Origin: Sporosarcina sp. FSL W8-0480
GTDB taxonomy: Bacteria; Bacillota; Bacilli; Bacillales_A; Planococcaceae
DNA: 64,000 bases
Direction of reading: 5' to 3'
NCBI RefSeq assembly: GCF_037963765.1
Contig: NZ_CP150166.1
Location: 1,028,001-1,092,000, forward strand
Shown here: positions 50,697 to 63,644 of the stretch, piece by piece
Layout: every line of letters begins with the position of its first letter
Position numbering within the stretch: position 1 is the stretch's first letter
The notes under the pieces: model-generated
Database searches by the model: none
Told to the model about the DNA's origin: nothing
Seen by the model: only the letters and a program-made list of their open reading frames with translations
Position numbers and translations under genes: made by a program

Positions 50697-52048
50697 TTAT
50701 TTTCCACCTTTAGTTCCTGTTTCCAACCCTGCCATGTAATCTTTAAAAAAGGAACTCCAAAACTATTTTTGTTCACCACTATCATTATCATTCCTATGAA
50801 GCCTACCAATAACCCGACCATACCAAATAATGCTGTGTAAATTAACAAAATGACTCGACTTACCCGTATTGCAAAACTCATTTCTGTGAGTGGGATGACA
50901 AACGTTGAAATTGCAACTGCAGATGTAATAATGATCATAATTGTTGAAGTGAGGGCTGCTTCTGTTGCGGCTGACCCTAATATCAAGCCTCCAACAGTGG
51001 TCGCCGTTCCACTAATCGACTTTGGTAAACGCATGCTTGCTTCGATTAAAAGCTCTAGGAAAAACAACATAAACAATACCTCAACGAATGAAGGATAAGG
51101 AACACCGATTCTGCCCCCCGCTACAGTCAGCGCCAGTTCTACCCTTAAAATATCAGGGGAGTATGATGTCATCGCTATATATAGGCTTGGTAGCAAAAGA
51201 CATATAAATAAACCTAAATACCTTAATAAATTCATATATAATGAAATGCCAAAGACGTGATAGCTATCCTCCATAGATATCATGAAGTCAAAAAAGACAA
51301 CTGGCGCGACAATGACATTGGGACTTCCATCGATTGCAATGATAACTTTTCCGGCAACTAAATTATAGATGATGCGATCGGGACGTTCGGTTACAATCGT
51401 CGTAGGAATAAGGTTAAACTTCCCTTTATTTAGGAAATGCTGTAGATCAGCTGCCGATTGAAATAAAATTGAATCGAATTCTTCAAGTCTTTTTTTGACT
51501 CTCTGAAGAACTTCTTCGTCGACACGATTGACATCATAAAGCAAAGCGATTTTACGATTTGCAATATCTTTCAATTTCATGGATTCGATTTTTAAAGAAG
51601 CATTATTATAGCGTTGCGAGATAATATTCATAGTTGTTTCAATATCCTCGCTCAATGCAAGTTGAGGGCCGTGAATCGTAGGTTCAATGACTGTTGTTTG
51701 GACCTCATCGTATTTGACAAAGCGGAAATCCAAAAAAAACATATTGTCAGATACCGCTATTAGTACATATCCAGCTGTCAGTTTGGTGAGTAAATCATCT
51801 TTATCAGGCATTGATTCTTTAATTGGCAATGATTGAACATATGATTGAAAGTCTTCCTCCGAACTCATCTCGAAAAAGGGTCTAATGATTGTCTGTTGTA
51901 ATTTATCTCCATCGGAGACTGTTTTTAAATAGAAAAGAAATGCCGATTGACCTTTTATCTGTAGTTCTGTTTGAACGATATCTTCAGATGGCTCAAATTC
52001 TTGTGAGAGTTCGTTGAACAAAGAAGGTGTTGCCTTTTTTTCAGTCAT
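50693..52048 (-). CDS. Spore germination protein, GerAA family
   Basis: 451 residues, slightly short for the family. A soluble N-terminal domain (to about residue 270) contains VYDVNRVDEEVLQRVKKRL-like sequence. It is followed by several membrane segments with DSYHVFGISLYMNLLRYLGL, SYSPDILRVELALTVAGGR and YPSFVEVLFM, typical of the A subunit that forms the ion channel. First gene of gerA-type operon A-B-C on the minus strand, divergent from yerA. This operon is inserted between purD and yerA relative to B. subtilis. Confidence 0.92.
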   Translation of the reverse strand: MTEKKATPSLFNELSQEFEPSEDIVQTELQIKGQSAFLFYLKTVSDGDKLQQTIIRPFFEMSSEEDFQSYVQSLPIKESMPDKDDLLTKLTAGYVLIAVSDNMFFLDFRFVKYDEVQTTVIEPTIHGPQLALSEDIETTMNIISQRYNNASLKIESMKLKDIANRKIALLYDVNRVDEEVLQRVKKRLEEFDSILFQSAADLQHFLNKGKFNLIPTTIVTERPDRIIYNLVAGKVIIAIDGSPNVIVAPVVFFDFMISMEDSYHVFGISLYMNLLRYLGLFICLLLPSLYIAMTSYSPDILRVELALTVAGGRIGVPYPSFVEVLFMLFFLELLIEASMRLPKSISGTATTVGGLILGSAATEAALTSTIMIIITSAVAISTFVIPLTEMSFAIRVSRVILLIYTALFGMVGLLVGFIGMIMIVVNKNSFGVPFLKITWQGWKQELKVENK

Positions 52049-52217
52049 TTCAACTCTCCTTTATTTCTAAAGCATAGTAAAAAGTTTGATCTTAGAATCC
52101 CCGAAAAAGAATAATTGATACATTAATGTTTATAACAGACGGAAATACTCTATGTTTCGTCAGGATGCTATGCTACGATAAAGTAAATAGAATTCTTCAA
52201 ATAAGGAGTATATCAAT

Positions 52218-53936
52218 ATGTGGAGTCAACATGAGGTTCAACAGCAACTTGGGATTATAAACGGTAAAAAAGCACCCGATCTAATTATTAAAAATGCGAC
52301 GTACCTTCATTCGATATTCAAGAAGTGGATGGAAGGGAATATATGGATTTCTGGCGACCGGATTGTTTATGTAGGCAGCAGGATGCCAGCAATGTCAGAA
52401 GGGACTGAAATCGTGGACGCTGCGGGTAAAAAAGTCGTCCCTGGCTATATCGAACCACATGTCCATCCTTTCCAGCTATATAATCCGGAAACATTTGCAG
52501 AGTATGCGGGCCGACTTGGGACGACGACGTTCCTATCGGATAATCTGACGTTTTTCATGCTCTTAGGGAATGAAAAGGCTTTCAAAGTGATCGAACAACT
52601 GCACAAGCTGCCATTCTCGTTCTATTGGTGGGCAAGATTTGATTCACAAACGGTTTTGCAAAATGAAAGAGAAATGTTCAACCTTGATGCGATTTCAGAA
52701 TGGTTGAAACGCGATGATGTCCTGATGGGCGGGGAATTGACTGGGTGGCCACGTCTCATGAATGGAGATCCGGATATTACGGCATCCGTCATTGCTGCAA
52801 AAAAGGCGGGTAAAAAAATCGAAGGACACTTCCCTGGCTCTTCCGAAAGAACGCTTGCGAAAATGAAATTGTTAGGTGTCGATGGCGATCACGAATCGAT
52901 GACAGTTGAGGAAGTGGAAGCGCGCCTACTTCATGGGTTTGCAGTGACACTCCGCCATTCATCGATTCGACCGGATTTGCCAGATTTATTAAGAGGAATC
53001 ATTGAAAAAGGGCATGATATTTTCGATCATTTGATGATGACAACGGATGGCTCCACGCCTTCATTCCATACGGATGGCGTCATGGATAAATGCATTCAAG
53101 TCGCGCTCGATGCAGGCTTTAACCCAGTAGATGCCTATTTAATGGCCTCCTATAATGTCGCACGTTATTATGATGTCGCCGATTTGCATGGTGTAATTGC
53201 AACTGGTAGATACGCGACGCTTAACTTCCTTGAGGATGAATATAATCCTGTTCCGACGGATGTCCTATCGAAAGGCAAGTGGCTGCTACGGAACAACGAA
53301 CCAACAGAACCGTTCAAGAAAGTGGATTGGTCGACTGTTCCTGATTTCAATCTTGACTTTGACTTGGATGAAAAGGATTTCGAATTTAAACATTCAGTGG
53401 GGATTGAAATGGTGAATGATGTCATAACAAAACCATATGAGGTGACAATTGACCTCTCAGTGGACAAGTTGTCTGGCGAACATGACGAAAGCTTCCTTAT
53501 GCTCATCGATCGGAATGGAAAATGGCGAGTTAATACGGTCATTAAAGGATTTGCCGATCATGTGCAAGGCTTTGCGACCTCTTATTCCAATACAGGAGAT
53601 ATCATCTTGGTAGGAAAAGATAAGCAAGAAATGCTCCATGCATTCCATGAAATGAAAAAAATGCAGGGTGGGATGGTGTTGCATGAAAATGGAAGTGTAG
53701 CAGCATCAATACCACTTCCAATCGGTGGAGGATTGTCAGCAGAAAATGTCGAAGTATTGATTGAACAGGAACTGAAATTGAAAAAAGCACTCTCGGAACG
53801 GGGATATACACATGGGGATGCGGTATATACATTCCTATTCCTACAATCTACACATTTGCCATACGTACGTGCAACCCAAAAAGGGCTTTATAATGTCATG
53901 AAGAACGAAGTAATCATTCCATCTTTGGAAAGATAG
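52218..53936 (+). CDS. yerA: Adenine deaminase-like amidohydrolase (YerA type)
   Basis: 572 residues, amidohydrolase superfamily. The metal motif H-x-H is in VPGYIEPHVHPFQ, and a C-terminal adenine-deaminase domain contains KGFADHVQGFATS and PIGGGLSA. It differs from classic adenine deaminases: the later acidic metal-site segment reads TTDGSTPS rather than CTDD-like. It resembles B. subtilis YerA, a paralogue of AdeC whose activity is less certain. AAGGAG precedes ATG 52218. Its place next to purine genes suggests adenine or related base deamination. Confidence 0.85.
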   Translation: MWSQHEVQQQLGIINGKKAPDLIIKNATYLHSIFKKWMEGNIWISGDRIVYVGSRMPAMSEGTEIVDAAGKKVVPGYIEPHVHPFQLYNPETFAEYAGRLGTTTFLSDNLTFFMLLGNEKAFKVIEQLHKLPFSFYWWARFDSQTVLQNEREMFNLDAISEWLKRDDVLMGGELTGWPRLMNGDPDITASVIAAKKAGKKIEGHFPGSSERTLAKMKLLGVDGDHESMTVEEVEARLLHGFAVTLRHSSIRPDLPDLLRGIIEKGHDIFDHLMMTTDGSTPSFHTDGVMDKCIQVALDAGFNPVDAYLMASYNVARYYDVADLHGVIATGRYATLNFLEDEYNPVPTDVLSKGKWLLRNNEPTEPFKKVDWSTVPDFNLDFDLDEKDFEFKHSVGIEMVNDVITKPYEVTIDLSVDKLSGEHDESFLMLIDRNGKWRVNTVIKGFADHVQGFATSYSNTGDIILVGKDKQEMLHAFHEMKKMQGGMVLHENGSVAASIPLPIGGGLSAENVEVLIEQELKLKKALSERGYTHGDAVYTFLFLQSTHLPYVRATQKGLYNVMKNEVIIPSLER

Positions 53937-53945
53937 GAGGAAGTA

Positions 53946-55028
53946 ATGAAGGGGAAAATGAGGGGATGGCTTTTAGGGATGGCCATTTTGTTGCTGTTGC
54001 TGTCTGCGTGTTCAAAGGATGAAAAGGTGGGTGCGGAGGAGAAAAATCCAGAGCCTTCAGAAAGTGATGAAGTTGAAGAAGTAGTAGAGGAAACCGATGA
54101 AGAGGATGATATGAATGGATTGCTCCGTTTTCAATCTCCATTCACCGGGGTGTTAACAGAGGAAGAAAATTGGGCGAGACCCGTCCTTGCAACCATCAAC
54201 AACCATCCGGCTGCAAGGCCCCAATCGGGAATCAGCGAGGCGGATGTCGTATATGAATTTCTTGCTGAAGGAAATATGACCCGCTTCTTGGCATTATTCC
54301 AAAGTGAACTGCCGGAAACGGTAGGGCCAATCCGAAGTGCACGTGATTATTTCGTCTATTTGGCGAAAGGAATGGACGCATTTTACGTGGCACATGGTTA
54401 CAGTCCGGATGCACAAAAACTTTTAGCTAGTCGTTATGTCGATCATGTGAATGGCATGCAGTATGACGGGACTTTATTCAAAAGATCATCGGACAGAAAA
54501 GCACCACATAATTCCTATATTAGCGGAGAGAATATCCAATCAGCTATGGAAAAAACAAATTCATCTACAGAAATTGACAAGGTTCCAGAGTTTTCCTTCC
54601 ATGATTCAGTCGAGGATGCAAGAGTTGGGGATATTGCAACAATGATTGACATTCGTTTCAGTTCGGATAAAAATTTCATATCTACATTCTCATATGATCC
54701 GGAAAATGCAACGTATGACCGGATGGTAAATGGCATCAAAACAATTGATAAATTGAATGACACGCCAGTTGGAGTTTCCAATGTGCTCGTTCTTGAAGCA
54801 GCTCATCGCACAATCGATAGCGTAGGCAGACTGGCAATCGATATTGAAAGTGGCGGAAAAGCTATTCTGTTCCAGGCGGGTATTGCCAAAGAATTGGAAT
54901 GGAAGAATATCGATGGTTTTTTAGTACCTTTCGAAAATGGTGCCCCAGCTAAATTAGTCCCTGGAAGAACGTGGGTTCACATTCTTCCAACTTCAGGAAT
55001 ATCAAAATCGGTCACTTATACTCCTTGA
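53946..55028 (+). CDS. yerB: DUF3048 lipoprotein (YerB-like)
   Basis: 360 residues. Signal peptide with lipobox LLSAC (Cys22), then an acidic low-complexity linker (EEVVEETDEEDD). The DUF3048 core follows: NHPAARPQSGISEADVVYE, GPIRSARDYFVYLA and a C-terminal beta domain ending in WVHILPT. Lipid-anchored on the outer side of the membrane; function unknown. It follows yerA after 9 nt with AGGAGG, and yerC follows. Confidence 0.9.
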   Translation: MKGKMRGWLLGMAILLLLLSACSKDEKVGAEEKNPEPSESDEVEEVVEETDEEDDMNGLLRFQSPFTGVLTEEENWARPVLATINNHPAARPQSGISEADVVYEFLAEGNMTRFLALFQSELPETVGPIRSARDYFVYLAKGMDAFYVAHGYSPDAQKLLASRYVDHVNGMQYDGTLFKRSSDRKAPHNSYISGENIQSAMEKTNSSTEIDKVPEFSFHDSVEDARVGDIATMIDIRFSSDKNFISTFSYDPENATYDRMVNGIKTIDKLNDTPVGVSNVLVLEAAHRTIDSVGRLAIDIESGGKAILFQAGIAKELEWKNIDGFLVPFENGAPAKLVPGRTWVHILPTSGISKSVTYTP

Positions 55029-55058
55029 ACGAACGATAGGAAATAGGGGGGAACAAGC

Positions 55059-55376
55059 ATGCAAATAAATAAAATCCGAAGCGAGCAGACGGACAAGTTA
55101 TTCAAAGCCATATTGGAACTGAAGGACCTCGAAGAATGCTATATGTTTTTTGATGATCTCTCCACAATGAGTGAATTGCAATCGATGGCTCAGCGGTTGG
55201 AAGTGGCACATGCGTTGAAACAGAAAAAGACATACGATCGAATCCAAAACGAAACCGGAGCAAGTACAGCGACAATTTCACGTGTCAGACGTTGTGTTGA
55301 CTACGGTTCGGGGGGCTACAACACCGTGTTGAATCGTCTCTACCCGGAGCTCGTCGAAAATAGCGAGAAGAAGTGA
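55059..55376 (+). CDS. yerC: YerC/YecD family TrpR-related regulator
   Basis: 105 residues. Helix-turn-helix of the TrpR/YerC type: LSTMSELQSMAQRLEVAHAL and the recognition part TYDRIQNETGASTATISRV. GGGGGG precedes ATG 55059. In B. subtilis the homologue has been linked to regulation of histidine metabolism, as far as I recall. It ends the yerA-yerB-yerC group with a strong terminator. Confidence 0.9.
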   Translation: MQINKIRSEQTDKLFKAILELKDLEECYMFFDDLSTMSELQSMAQRLEVAHALKQKKTYDRIQNETGASTATISRVRRCVDYGSGGYNTVLNRLYPELVENSEKK

Positions 55377-55377
55377 A

Positions 55378-55407
55378 CAGGCGGAGAAACGTTCCGCCTG
55401 TTTTTTT
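55378..55407 (+). terminator. Rho-independent terminator after yerC
   Basis: CAGGCGGA/TCCGCCTG stem with a 7-nt loop, then seven T. Confidence 0.93.
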
Positions 55408-55463
55408 GGTATACTGAGGGATAGAAGAAAACAACGTAATTTGACGGATTAGGTGGTAAAACA

Positions 55464-56159
55464 ATGGATTATAAACAATGGCGCCACGCCTTTAAATTGG
55501 ACCCAGCTAAAACTTTAACGGAAGATGTACTTGAAAGACTTGCCGAATCGGGAACGGACGGTATTATCGTAGGTGGTACGGACGGTGTCACACTCGAAAA
55601 CGTCCTTGATTTATTGGCACGTATTCGAAGATTTTCCGTTCCAGTCGCCCTTGAAGTATCGACCGTCGAATCGGTCACGCCGGGATTCGACTATTATTTC
55701 ATCCCGACCGTATTGAATTCCACAAAAACGGAATGGATCAACGGAATCCACCACGCTGCCTTAAAGGAATACGGCCATATGATGAACTGGGATGAAATAA
55801 TTACTGAAGGCTATTGCATCCTTAACACAGATTGCAAAGCAGCAAAACTTACCGGAGTGGAGGAAGCACCAGATGAAGAAGATGTCATCGCATACGCCCG
55901 TATGGCAGAACACCTCTTCAACCTACCGGTCTTCTATATCGAATATAGTGGAACATACGGAGACAAAGAAATCGTAAAAGCTGCCGCACGTGTCCTGAAA
56001 AACACACAACTATTCTACGGCGGAGGCATCCGAAACGCAGAACAAGCCAAAGAAATGGCCTCCATCGCCCAAACAATCATAGTAGGCAACATCATCTACG
56101 AAGACTTAAAAGCAGCCCTATCAACAGTAGAAGCTGTAAAATCAGTAATCATTCATTAA
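55464..56159 (+). CDS. pcrB: Heptaprenylglyceryl phosphate synthase
   Basis: 231 residues, TIM barrel of the geranylgeranylglyceryl-phosphate synthase family. [11 protein letters not shown] near the N-terminus, [30 protein letters not shown] and FYGGGIRN form the glycerol-1-phosphate site. In Bacillus it joins heptaprenyl diphosphate to glycerol-1-phosphate, making an archaea-like ether lipid. ATG 55464 follows TAGGTGG. pcrA follows after a dispersed repeat. Confidence 0.94.
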   Translation: MDYKQWRHAFKLDPAKTLTEDVLERLAESGTDGIIVGGTDGVTLENVLDLLARIRRFSVPVALEVSTVESVTPGFDYYFIPTVLNSTKTEWINGIHHAALKEYGHMMNWDEIITEGYCILNTDCKAAKLTGVEEAPDEEDVIAYARMAEHLFNLPVFYIEYSGTYGDKEIVKAAARVLKNTQLFYGGGIRNAEQAKEMASIAQTIIVGNIIYEDLKAALSTVEAVKSVIIH

Positions 56160-56193
56160 TTATTTATTGCACTATTAGTATTAGCAATCTACG

Positions 56194-56323
56194 TTGATTG
56201 AAGCGTAGGGCGGCGACTCCAGAGGGATCAGCACGAGCTGAAGACCCCGCAACGAAGCGAAGCGCAGTGAGGAGGCTGAAGCCGTGCCCCTCGGAAAGCG
56301 TCCGCCCGAAGCGGAAATCAACA
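56194..56323 (+). repeat. Full-length dispersed palindromic repeat (130 bp)
   Basis: It runs from TTGATTGAAGCG to GCGGAAATCAACA, the same family as 17672-17800 but in opposite orientation. Inner arms CGGCGACTCC and GGAAAGCGTCCGCCC are conserved, and the centre varies (ACGAAGCGAAGCGCAGTGAG). It fills the pcrB-pcrA gap. Non-coding. Confidence 0.88.
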
Positions 56324-56388
56324 GTATTACTTATTAGGTTTATAAGCTATAATAAAGAACAAACGTTCCACGAAAGGCGGGAATCCTT

Positions 56389-58620
56389 TTGAATGAAATA
56401 GCAGCAGACTTGCTTGTCGGCATGAACCCCGAACAAGCCCGCGCAGTAAAAAAAACCGAAGGCCCACTCCTCATCATGGCAGGAGCAGGCTCAGGCAAAA
56501 CAAGAGTACTCACGCATCGCATCGCCTACTTGATCGTCGAAAAAAATGTCTACCCTTCAAACATATTAGCCATCACATTCACAAACAAAGCAGCAAGAGA
56601 AATGCGCGAACGGATCGACGGCCTCTTAGGACCGGGAACAGGCGAACGAATGTGGGTATCCACATTTCACTCAATGTGCGTACGTATATTACGAAGAGAC
56701 ATCGATCGGATCGGAATCGCAAAAAGCTTCTCCATCCTTGATGCATCCGACCAACTGACTGTCATCAAAAACGTACTGAAAGAACGAAACATCGATCAGA
56801 AACAATACGACCCACGCGCAATGCTTGGAGCAATCAGCTCAGCAAAAAATGAATGCATCGATGCGGAAACATATAAGGGACAAATCAATCCGCATAACCC
56901 GTACGAAAAGACAATCGCAACTGTCTACGAAGGGTATACGAAGAAACTTCGTCAAAACCAATCACTTGACTTTGACGACCTCATCATGATGACTCTCAAA
57001 CTATTTGAACGCGTACCGGAAGTCCTCGAATTTTATCAAAATAAATTCCAATATATCCATGTTGATGAGTATCAAGATACGAATAATGCTCAATACAGAC
57101 TTGTTAAAATGTTGGCATCGAAATTCCGTAATCTATGTGTAGTCGGTGATTCGGACCAGTCCATCTACAGATGGCGTGGTGCAGATATCGGCAATATCCT
57201 TTCATTCGAAAAGGATTATAAAGAAGCAACCGTCATTCTTTTGGAGCAAAACTATCGATCGACGAAAAACATTCTGAAGGCCGCGAACGATGTAATCCAA
57301 AACAACCGCAGCAGATACGATAAGAAATTACGGACTGACAACGAAGAAGGTAATTCAATTACCGTCTATAAGGCTTCTGACGAGAGGGATGAATCCCAAT
57401 TTATCGTACAAAGGATCATCGAGTTGAAGGAAAGTGAAAATCTCCGACTGGATCAGTTCGCGATATTGTACAGAACAAATGCGCAGTCCCGTATGATTGA
57501 GGAATACCTTGTGAAATCCAATTTGGACTACACGATTGTCGGGGGGACGAAGTTCTATGACCGAAAAGAAATTAAGGATTTATTGGCTTACTTGAAATTA
57601 ATTGCGAATAACGACGATGATTTGGCGCTTGCAAGGATCATCAATGAGCCGAAACGGAGCATTGGAGCAACATCATTCGACAGAATGGCGCAATTTGCGA
57701 TAGAAAACGATCGTTCAATCTTTGATGCTTTACAGGAAGTGCATTTCATGGGGCTGACAGCAAGAGCGGCGAATGAAGCAGTGAAGTTCAGGGATATGAT
57801 CCATGGATTCACACAAATGCAGGAGTATTTGTCGGTCACAGAGTTAGTTGAACAAGTGTTAGAAAAGACAGGCTATAAGGAAATGCTAATACGAGAAAAA
57901 ACAATCGAGTCGGAAAGTCGATTGGAAAATATCGAGGAATTCCTTTCCGTTACGGAAGCATTTGAAAAAAGAGCGGAGGAAGAGGGGGATCGTTCGCTTG
58001 TTGCCTTCCTGACAGATCTTGCGCTAATTGCAGACATAGATTCATTGGATAAAGAAGAGAACCAAACATCTGAAAAAATCGTCCTTATGACGATGCATGC
58101 AGCAAAAGGACTTGAATTTCCAGTCGTATTTGTTATTGGGATGGAAGAGAATATCTTCCCTCACTCAAGATCGATTGGGGATGATGAAGAGATGGAAGAG
58201 GAGCGCAGACTTGCGTATGTTGCAATTACGAGGGCGGAGCGTATGCTTTACCTGACTTGCGCGTCATACAGGACGTTGTTTGGACGTTCGAATTTTAATA
58301 ATCCATCACGTTTCATTGCGGAAATTTCTGATGATATTATTGAAGTGCAATCGAATAACAATCAAGGCTTTTCATTTGGAGGGTCAAGAAGAACGGAAAT
58401 GCCTGTTCGACCCGCAGTCAAAAAGCCGGTTTATCAATCAAGTGGTGGAGAGAAAATGGGCTGGAAAGCGGGCGACAAGGCGACCCATAAAACTTGGGGT
58501 ACCGGCATGGTCGTCAGCGTAAAAGGAAAGGAAGACGATCTTGAACTAGATATCGCATTCCCGGAACCAGTCGGCATCAAGCGGCTACTTGCCAAATTCG
58601 CTCCGATAGAAAAAGCGTAG
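56389..58620 (+). CDS. pcrA: ATP-dependent 3'-5' DNA helicase PcrA
   Basis: 743 residues, UvrD/Rep superfamily 1. Q-motif/N-terminus [13 protein letters not shown], Walker [58 protein letters not shown] and [13 protein letters not shown] are all there, with a C-terminal Tudor-like domain (HKTWGTGMV). It removes proteins from DNA and acts in repair and transcription-coupled processes. The start is TTG 56389 with AAGGCGGG upstream. It is in an operon with ligA. Confidence 0.95.
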   Translation: MNEIAADLLVGMNPEQARAVKKTEGPLLIMAGAGSGKTRVLTHRIAYLIVEKNVYPSNILAITFTNKAAREMRERIDGLLGPGTGERMWVSTFHSMCVRILRRDIDRIGIAKSFSILDASDQLTVIKNVLKERNIDQKQYDPRAMLGAISSAKNECIDAETYKGQINPHNPYEKTIATVYEGYTKKLRQNQSLDFDDLIMMTLKLFERVPEVLEFYQNKFQYIHVDEYQDTNNAQYRLVKMLASKFRNLCVVGDSDQSIYRWRGADIGNILSFEKDYKEATVILLEQNYRSTKNILKAANDVIQNNRSRYDKKLRTDNEEGNSITVYKASDERDESQFIVQRIIELKESENLRLDQFAILYRTNAQSRMIEEYLVKSNLDYTIVGGTKFYDRKEIKDLLAYLKLIANNDDDLALARIINEPKRSIGATSFDRMAQFAIENDRSIFDALQEVHFMGLTARAANEAVKFRDMIHGFTQMQEYLSVTELVEQVLEKTGYKEMLIREKTIESESRLENIEEFLSVTEAFEKRAEEEGDRSLVAFLTDLALIADIDSLDKEENQTSEKIVLMTMHAAKGLEFPVVFVIGMEENIFPHSRSIGDDEEMEEERRLAYVAITRAERMLYLTCASYRTLFGRSNFNNPSRFIAEISDDIIEVQSNNNQGFSFGGSRRTEMPVRPAVKKPVYQSSGGEKMGWKAGDKATHKTWGTGMVVSVKGKEDDLELDIAFPEPVGIKRLLAKFAPIEKA

Positions 58621-60669
<2,049 letters not shown>

Positions 60670-60675
60670 TTTTGT

Positions 60676-61785
60676 ATGAAAAGGTTATTAGTAATCCCCG
60701 GCATGGTGGCCGTCCTCCTCTTGGGCGGCTGTCTACCTTCAATCGGCCCCAAAAAAGAGGATGTCGTCCAGGAAAATGAAAAAGTCGAGGAAACTGTCAT
60801 GATTCCAGACGTCCAATTGAAAGACGAGTTTTACAGGACGCTCCTTCCTTTTAAGAAAAGCGCAAGCCGTGGCCTTGTTGTTAGCAATATTTACACGAAG
60901 TACGATGTCCAGGAGGCAGAAGAAGGCCTGATGCGCCTATCTGCCCTGCATTTTGATCCGAAAAATCACTTTTTCCAGGAAGGTCAGTATATCGATAGTG
61001 CTACTGCAAGTGCTTGGCTTGCGAGAAGTTCCAATAATGAAGAAGGCTTGAATCCGCCGGAAGCAAAGGCAGAGGATGCAGAGGTGCAGCCAATCTATCT
61101 TGCACATATATTGGAACAGAATTATTTGACGATGACGGATGACAGGAAAGTGCATCTATCCGGAATATCCATAGGACTTGCTTTAAATTCAGTCTATTAC
61201 AGCAGAGATGGTAAACAAACGACCATTCCTGACAAGGAACTTGAAAAGAAAGGAATGGAAATGGCTGAAACCATTGTCAGCAGGCTTAGATCGAAAGAAG
61301 GATTTGCTGATATTCCAATAGTCGTCGGTCTTTTCAAGCAAGAAAAAAGGAATTCAATTGTTCCGGGCACATACTTTGCAACAGCTTTTGCTGATAAAGG
61401 TAAATCAGCACCGTCTGGATGGAAAGTAGTGAATGAGCAATATGTATTGCTTCCTGCCTCATCTGACATTGATAATTATCGTGAGCTCAACACGACATTT
61501 AGTCATTTTAAACAGGACATCGATAAGTACTTCCCAAGCTTCGTGAACGTAATTGGAACTGGATTTTTTAAAGAAAATCGAATGCAGTCGCTTCAGATTA
61601 ATATACCTCTCCAATTTTTTGGGAAGTCTGAGATCATCGGGTTCACACAGTTTTTGACTGACCTTGTCAAAAAGTATTACTCGGATATCGACGTTGAAGT
61701 GAGCATCACTACAGTAAACGGTCCAGAGGCATTGATCGTAAAGAAAGCCGGAGAAAAAGAATTTGTCCATGTATACGGGTACTGA
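60676..61785 (+). CDS. camS: CamS family lipoprotein (YerH-like)
   Basis: 369 residues. Lipobox LLGGC (Cys19). It has the CamS family layout, with RTLLPFKKSASRGLVVSN-type sequence near residue 60 and YFPSFVNVIGTGFF in the second half. In enterococci the signal peptide gives a sex pheromone; elsewhere the function is unknown. It is in the pcrA-ligA operon, and gatC begins 79 nt after its stop. Confidence 0.9.
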   Translation: MKRLLVIPGMVAVLLLGGCLPSIGPKKEDVVQENEKVEETVMIPDVQLKDEFYRTLLPFKKSASRGLVVSNIYTKYDVQEAEEGLMRLSALHFDPKNHFFQEGQYIDSATASAWLARSSNNEEGLNPPEAKAEDAEVQPIYLAHILEQNYLTMTDDRKVHLSGISIGLALNSVYYSRDGKQTTIPDKELEKKGMEMAETIVSRLRSKEGFADIPIVVGLFKQEKRNSIVPGTYFATAFADKGKSAPSGWKVVNEQYVLLPASSDIDNYRELNTTFSHFKQDIDKYFPSFVNVIGTGFFKENRMQSLQINIPLQFFGKSEIIGFTQFLTDLVKKYYSDIDVEVSITTVNGPEALIVKKAGEKEFVHVYGY

Positions 61786-61864
61786 TATCTCTCGTGCCCG
61801 AATCTTTTCAACAAAACAGTTAGATGGTATGATTAGTCGTACAATTGCAGTGGGAGGAAATCAA

Positions 61865-62152
61865 ATGACGAAATTTACACAAGACGATGTAAAATACTTC
61901 GCGAATTTCGCAAGGATTGGTGTGTCGGATGAGGAAGCTGAAGTTTTTGCTGATATCATTTCCGATTTGGTCGGTTTTGGCGATGTGTTGAAAGAAGTCC
62001 AAACAGATCATATAGAGCCGATGACTCATCCGTTGCAGTTTGTCAACGTGCTTAGGGAAGATGTTCCACAAGATATTCTTGACCGGGAAGAGATGTTGGC
62101 AAGCGTGGAAGAGCATGAAGCCGGAATGATAAAGGTTCCGAATATCCTGTGA
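61865..62152 (+). CDS. gatC: Aspartyl/glutamyl-tRNA amidotransferase subunit C
   Basis: 95 residues from ATG 61865 (GGGAGGAA upstream). It has VKYFANFARIGVSDEE near the N-terminus, EPMTHPLQFVNVLREDV and the C-terminal EHEAGMIKVPNIL. GatC clamps GatA to GatB in the GatCAB complex that turns Glu-tRNA(Gln) and Asp-tRNA(Asn) into amides. First gene of gatCAB. Confidence 0.95.
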   Translation: MTKFTQDDVKYFANFARIGVSDEEAEVFADIISDLVGFGDVLKEVQTDHIEPMTHPLQFVNVLREDVPQDILDREEMLASVEEHEAGMIKVPNIL

Positions 62153-62177
62153 GAACGGGTTTTGAGGAGGATGTAAT

Positions 62178-63644
62178 ATGACGTTAATGAAAAAGTCGGC
62201 AGCAGAACTTCAACAACTTTTACATAATCGGGAAGTCTCTGTCAAAGAATTGACCGAAGATTCACTGAAACAAATAGAAAAACTTGACGGGAAAGTGCAA
62301 GCATTTCTTAAAGTGACTGAAAAAGAAGCTTTACTTAGGGCGGAGTCTTTAGATAATGAACCGATGGAAAATCGCGGCCCTTTGTTCGGTCTACCAATCG
62401 GGATAAAAGATAATATCATTACAAAAGGCATCACAACGACATGCGCGAGCAAAATGCTTGAAAATTTTGTTCCGGTCTATGATGCGACCGTCATGAACAA
62501 ACTCAACCAGGCCGGCATGGTCAGCGTTGGGAAGTTGAATATGGATGAGTTTGCAATGGGTTCAACAACGGAGCGTTCAGCTTTCAAGACAACGCGCAAT
62601 CCATGGAATTTGGATAGCGTTCCAGGCGGATCTTCAGGTGGATCAGCTGCAGCAGTTGCGGCTGGGGAAGTGCCTTTCTCACTTGGCACAGACACAGGGG
62701 GATCAGTCCGTCAACCTGCCGCTTTTTGTGGTGTTGTCGGGATGAAACCGACATATGGACGAGTATCCCGCAAAGGTCTTGTTGCATTCGCATCGTCTTT
62801 GGACCAAATCGGAACAATCACTCGAACTGTTGAGGACAATGCGCTTCTTTTGAATGCGATTTCAGGAGTGGATCCATGGGATTCATCCTCTTCGTCTATC
62901 CAGGTTCCTGATTTCCGTGCAGGCTTGACTGGCGACATTAAAGGATTGCGAATTGCGGTACCTAAGGAATACTTAGGTGAAGGTATTGCGGAAGACGTAA
63001 AAGAATCCGTTTTGCAAGCATTAAAAGTACTTGAATCCCTTGGTGCAACTTGGGAGGAAGTAACGCTTCCTCATTCCAAATACGCTTCACCGGTCTATTA
63101 TGCAATCGCTACATCAGAAGCTTCTTCAAACCTTGCAAGATTTGACGGCATCCGATATGGATACCATCCGGAAGGCGCAAAGAACTTGGACGAAATCTAT
63201 TTACGTTCACGTTCTGAAGGATTCGGAACTGAAGTGAAGAAGCGTATTCTTTACGGAACTTACGCATTGAGTGCGGATCATCACGAGGACCTTTACGTGA
63301 AGGCGATGAAAGTCCGAACACTAATCGCACAAGACTTTGCGACTTTATTTGAAAAATATGATGTTGTCATCGGTCCTACAAGTGCAACAACAGCCTATAA
63401 AATTGGCAATGTGGTGCAGGACCAATTGACATTGTATGCAAATGATGTATTAACAGTCTCTGTCAACTTGGCAGGTGTTCCGGCAATTTCAGTACCATGT
63501 GGCCTTTCTAATGGAATGCCAGTGGGCTTACAAATTATCGGGAAACATTTTGATGAGGCACTCCTATACAAAGTGGCTCACGCTTATGAGCAAGCGACTG
63601 ATTTTCATACGCAATCTCCATCTTTAGGGGAGGGGAATGAATAA
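62178..63644 (+). CDS. gatA: Aspartyl/glutamyl-tRNA amidotransferase subunit A
   Basis: 488 residues, amidase-signature family. The Ser-cis-Ser-Lys triad is retained: Lys77 (GIKDN), Ser152 ([10 protein letters not shown]) and Ser176 ([10 protein letters not shown]). Residues equivalent to the glutamine ligands Tyr, Arg and Asp (Tyr307, Arg356, Asp423) are also there. However, some usually strict segments differ: [10 protein letters not shown] for LSSGYYDAYY (about residues 364-373), GPTSAT for GPTTPT, IGTITR for IGPITR. Glutaminase may be retained or weakened. GGAGG precedes ATG 62178. The stop overlaps the gatB start by 1 nt. Confidence 0.95.
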   Translation: MTLMKKSAAELQQLLHNREVSVKELTEDSLKQIEKLDGKVQAFLKVTEKEALLRAESLDNEPMENRGPLFGLPIGIKDNIITKGITTTCASKMLENFVPVYDATVMNKLNQAGMVSVGKLNMDEFAMGSTTERSAFKTTRNPWNLDSVPGGSSGGSAAAVAAGEVPFSLGTDTGGSVRQPAAFCGVVGMKPTYGRVSRKGLVAFASSLDQIGTITRTVEDNALLLNAISGVDPWDSSSSSIQVPDFRAGLTGDIKGLRIAVPKEYLGEGIAEDVKESVLQALKVLESLGATWEEVTLPHSKYASPVYYAIATSEASSNLARFDGIRYGYHPEGAKNLDEIYLRSRSEGFGTEVKKRILYGTYALSADHHEDLYVKAMKVRTLIAQDFATLFEKYDVVIGPTSATTAYKIGNVVQDQLTLYANDVLTVSVNLAGVPAISVPCGLSNGMPVGLQIIGKHFDEALLYKVAHAYEQATDFHTQSPSLGEGNE

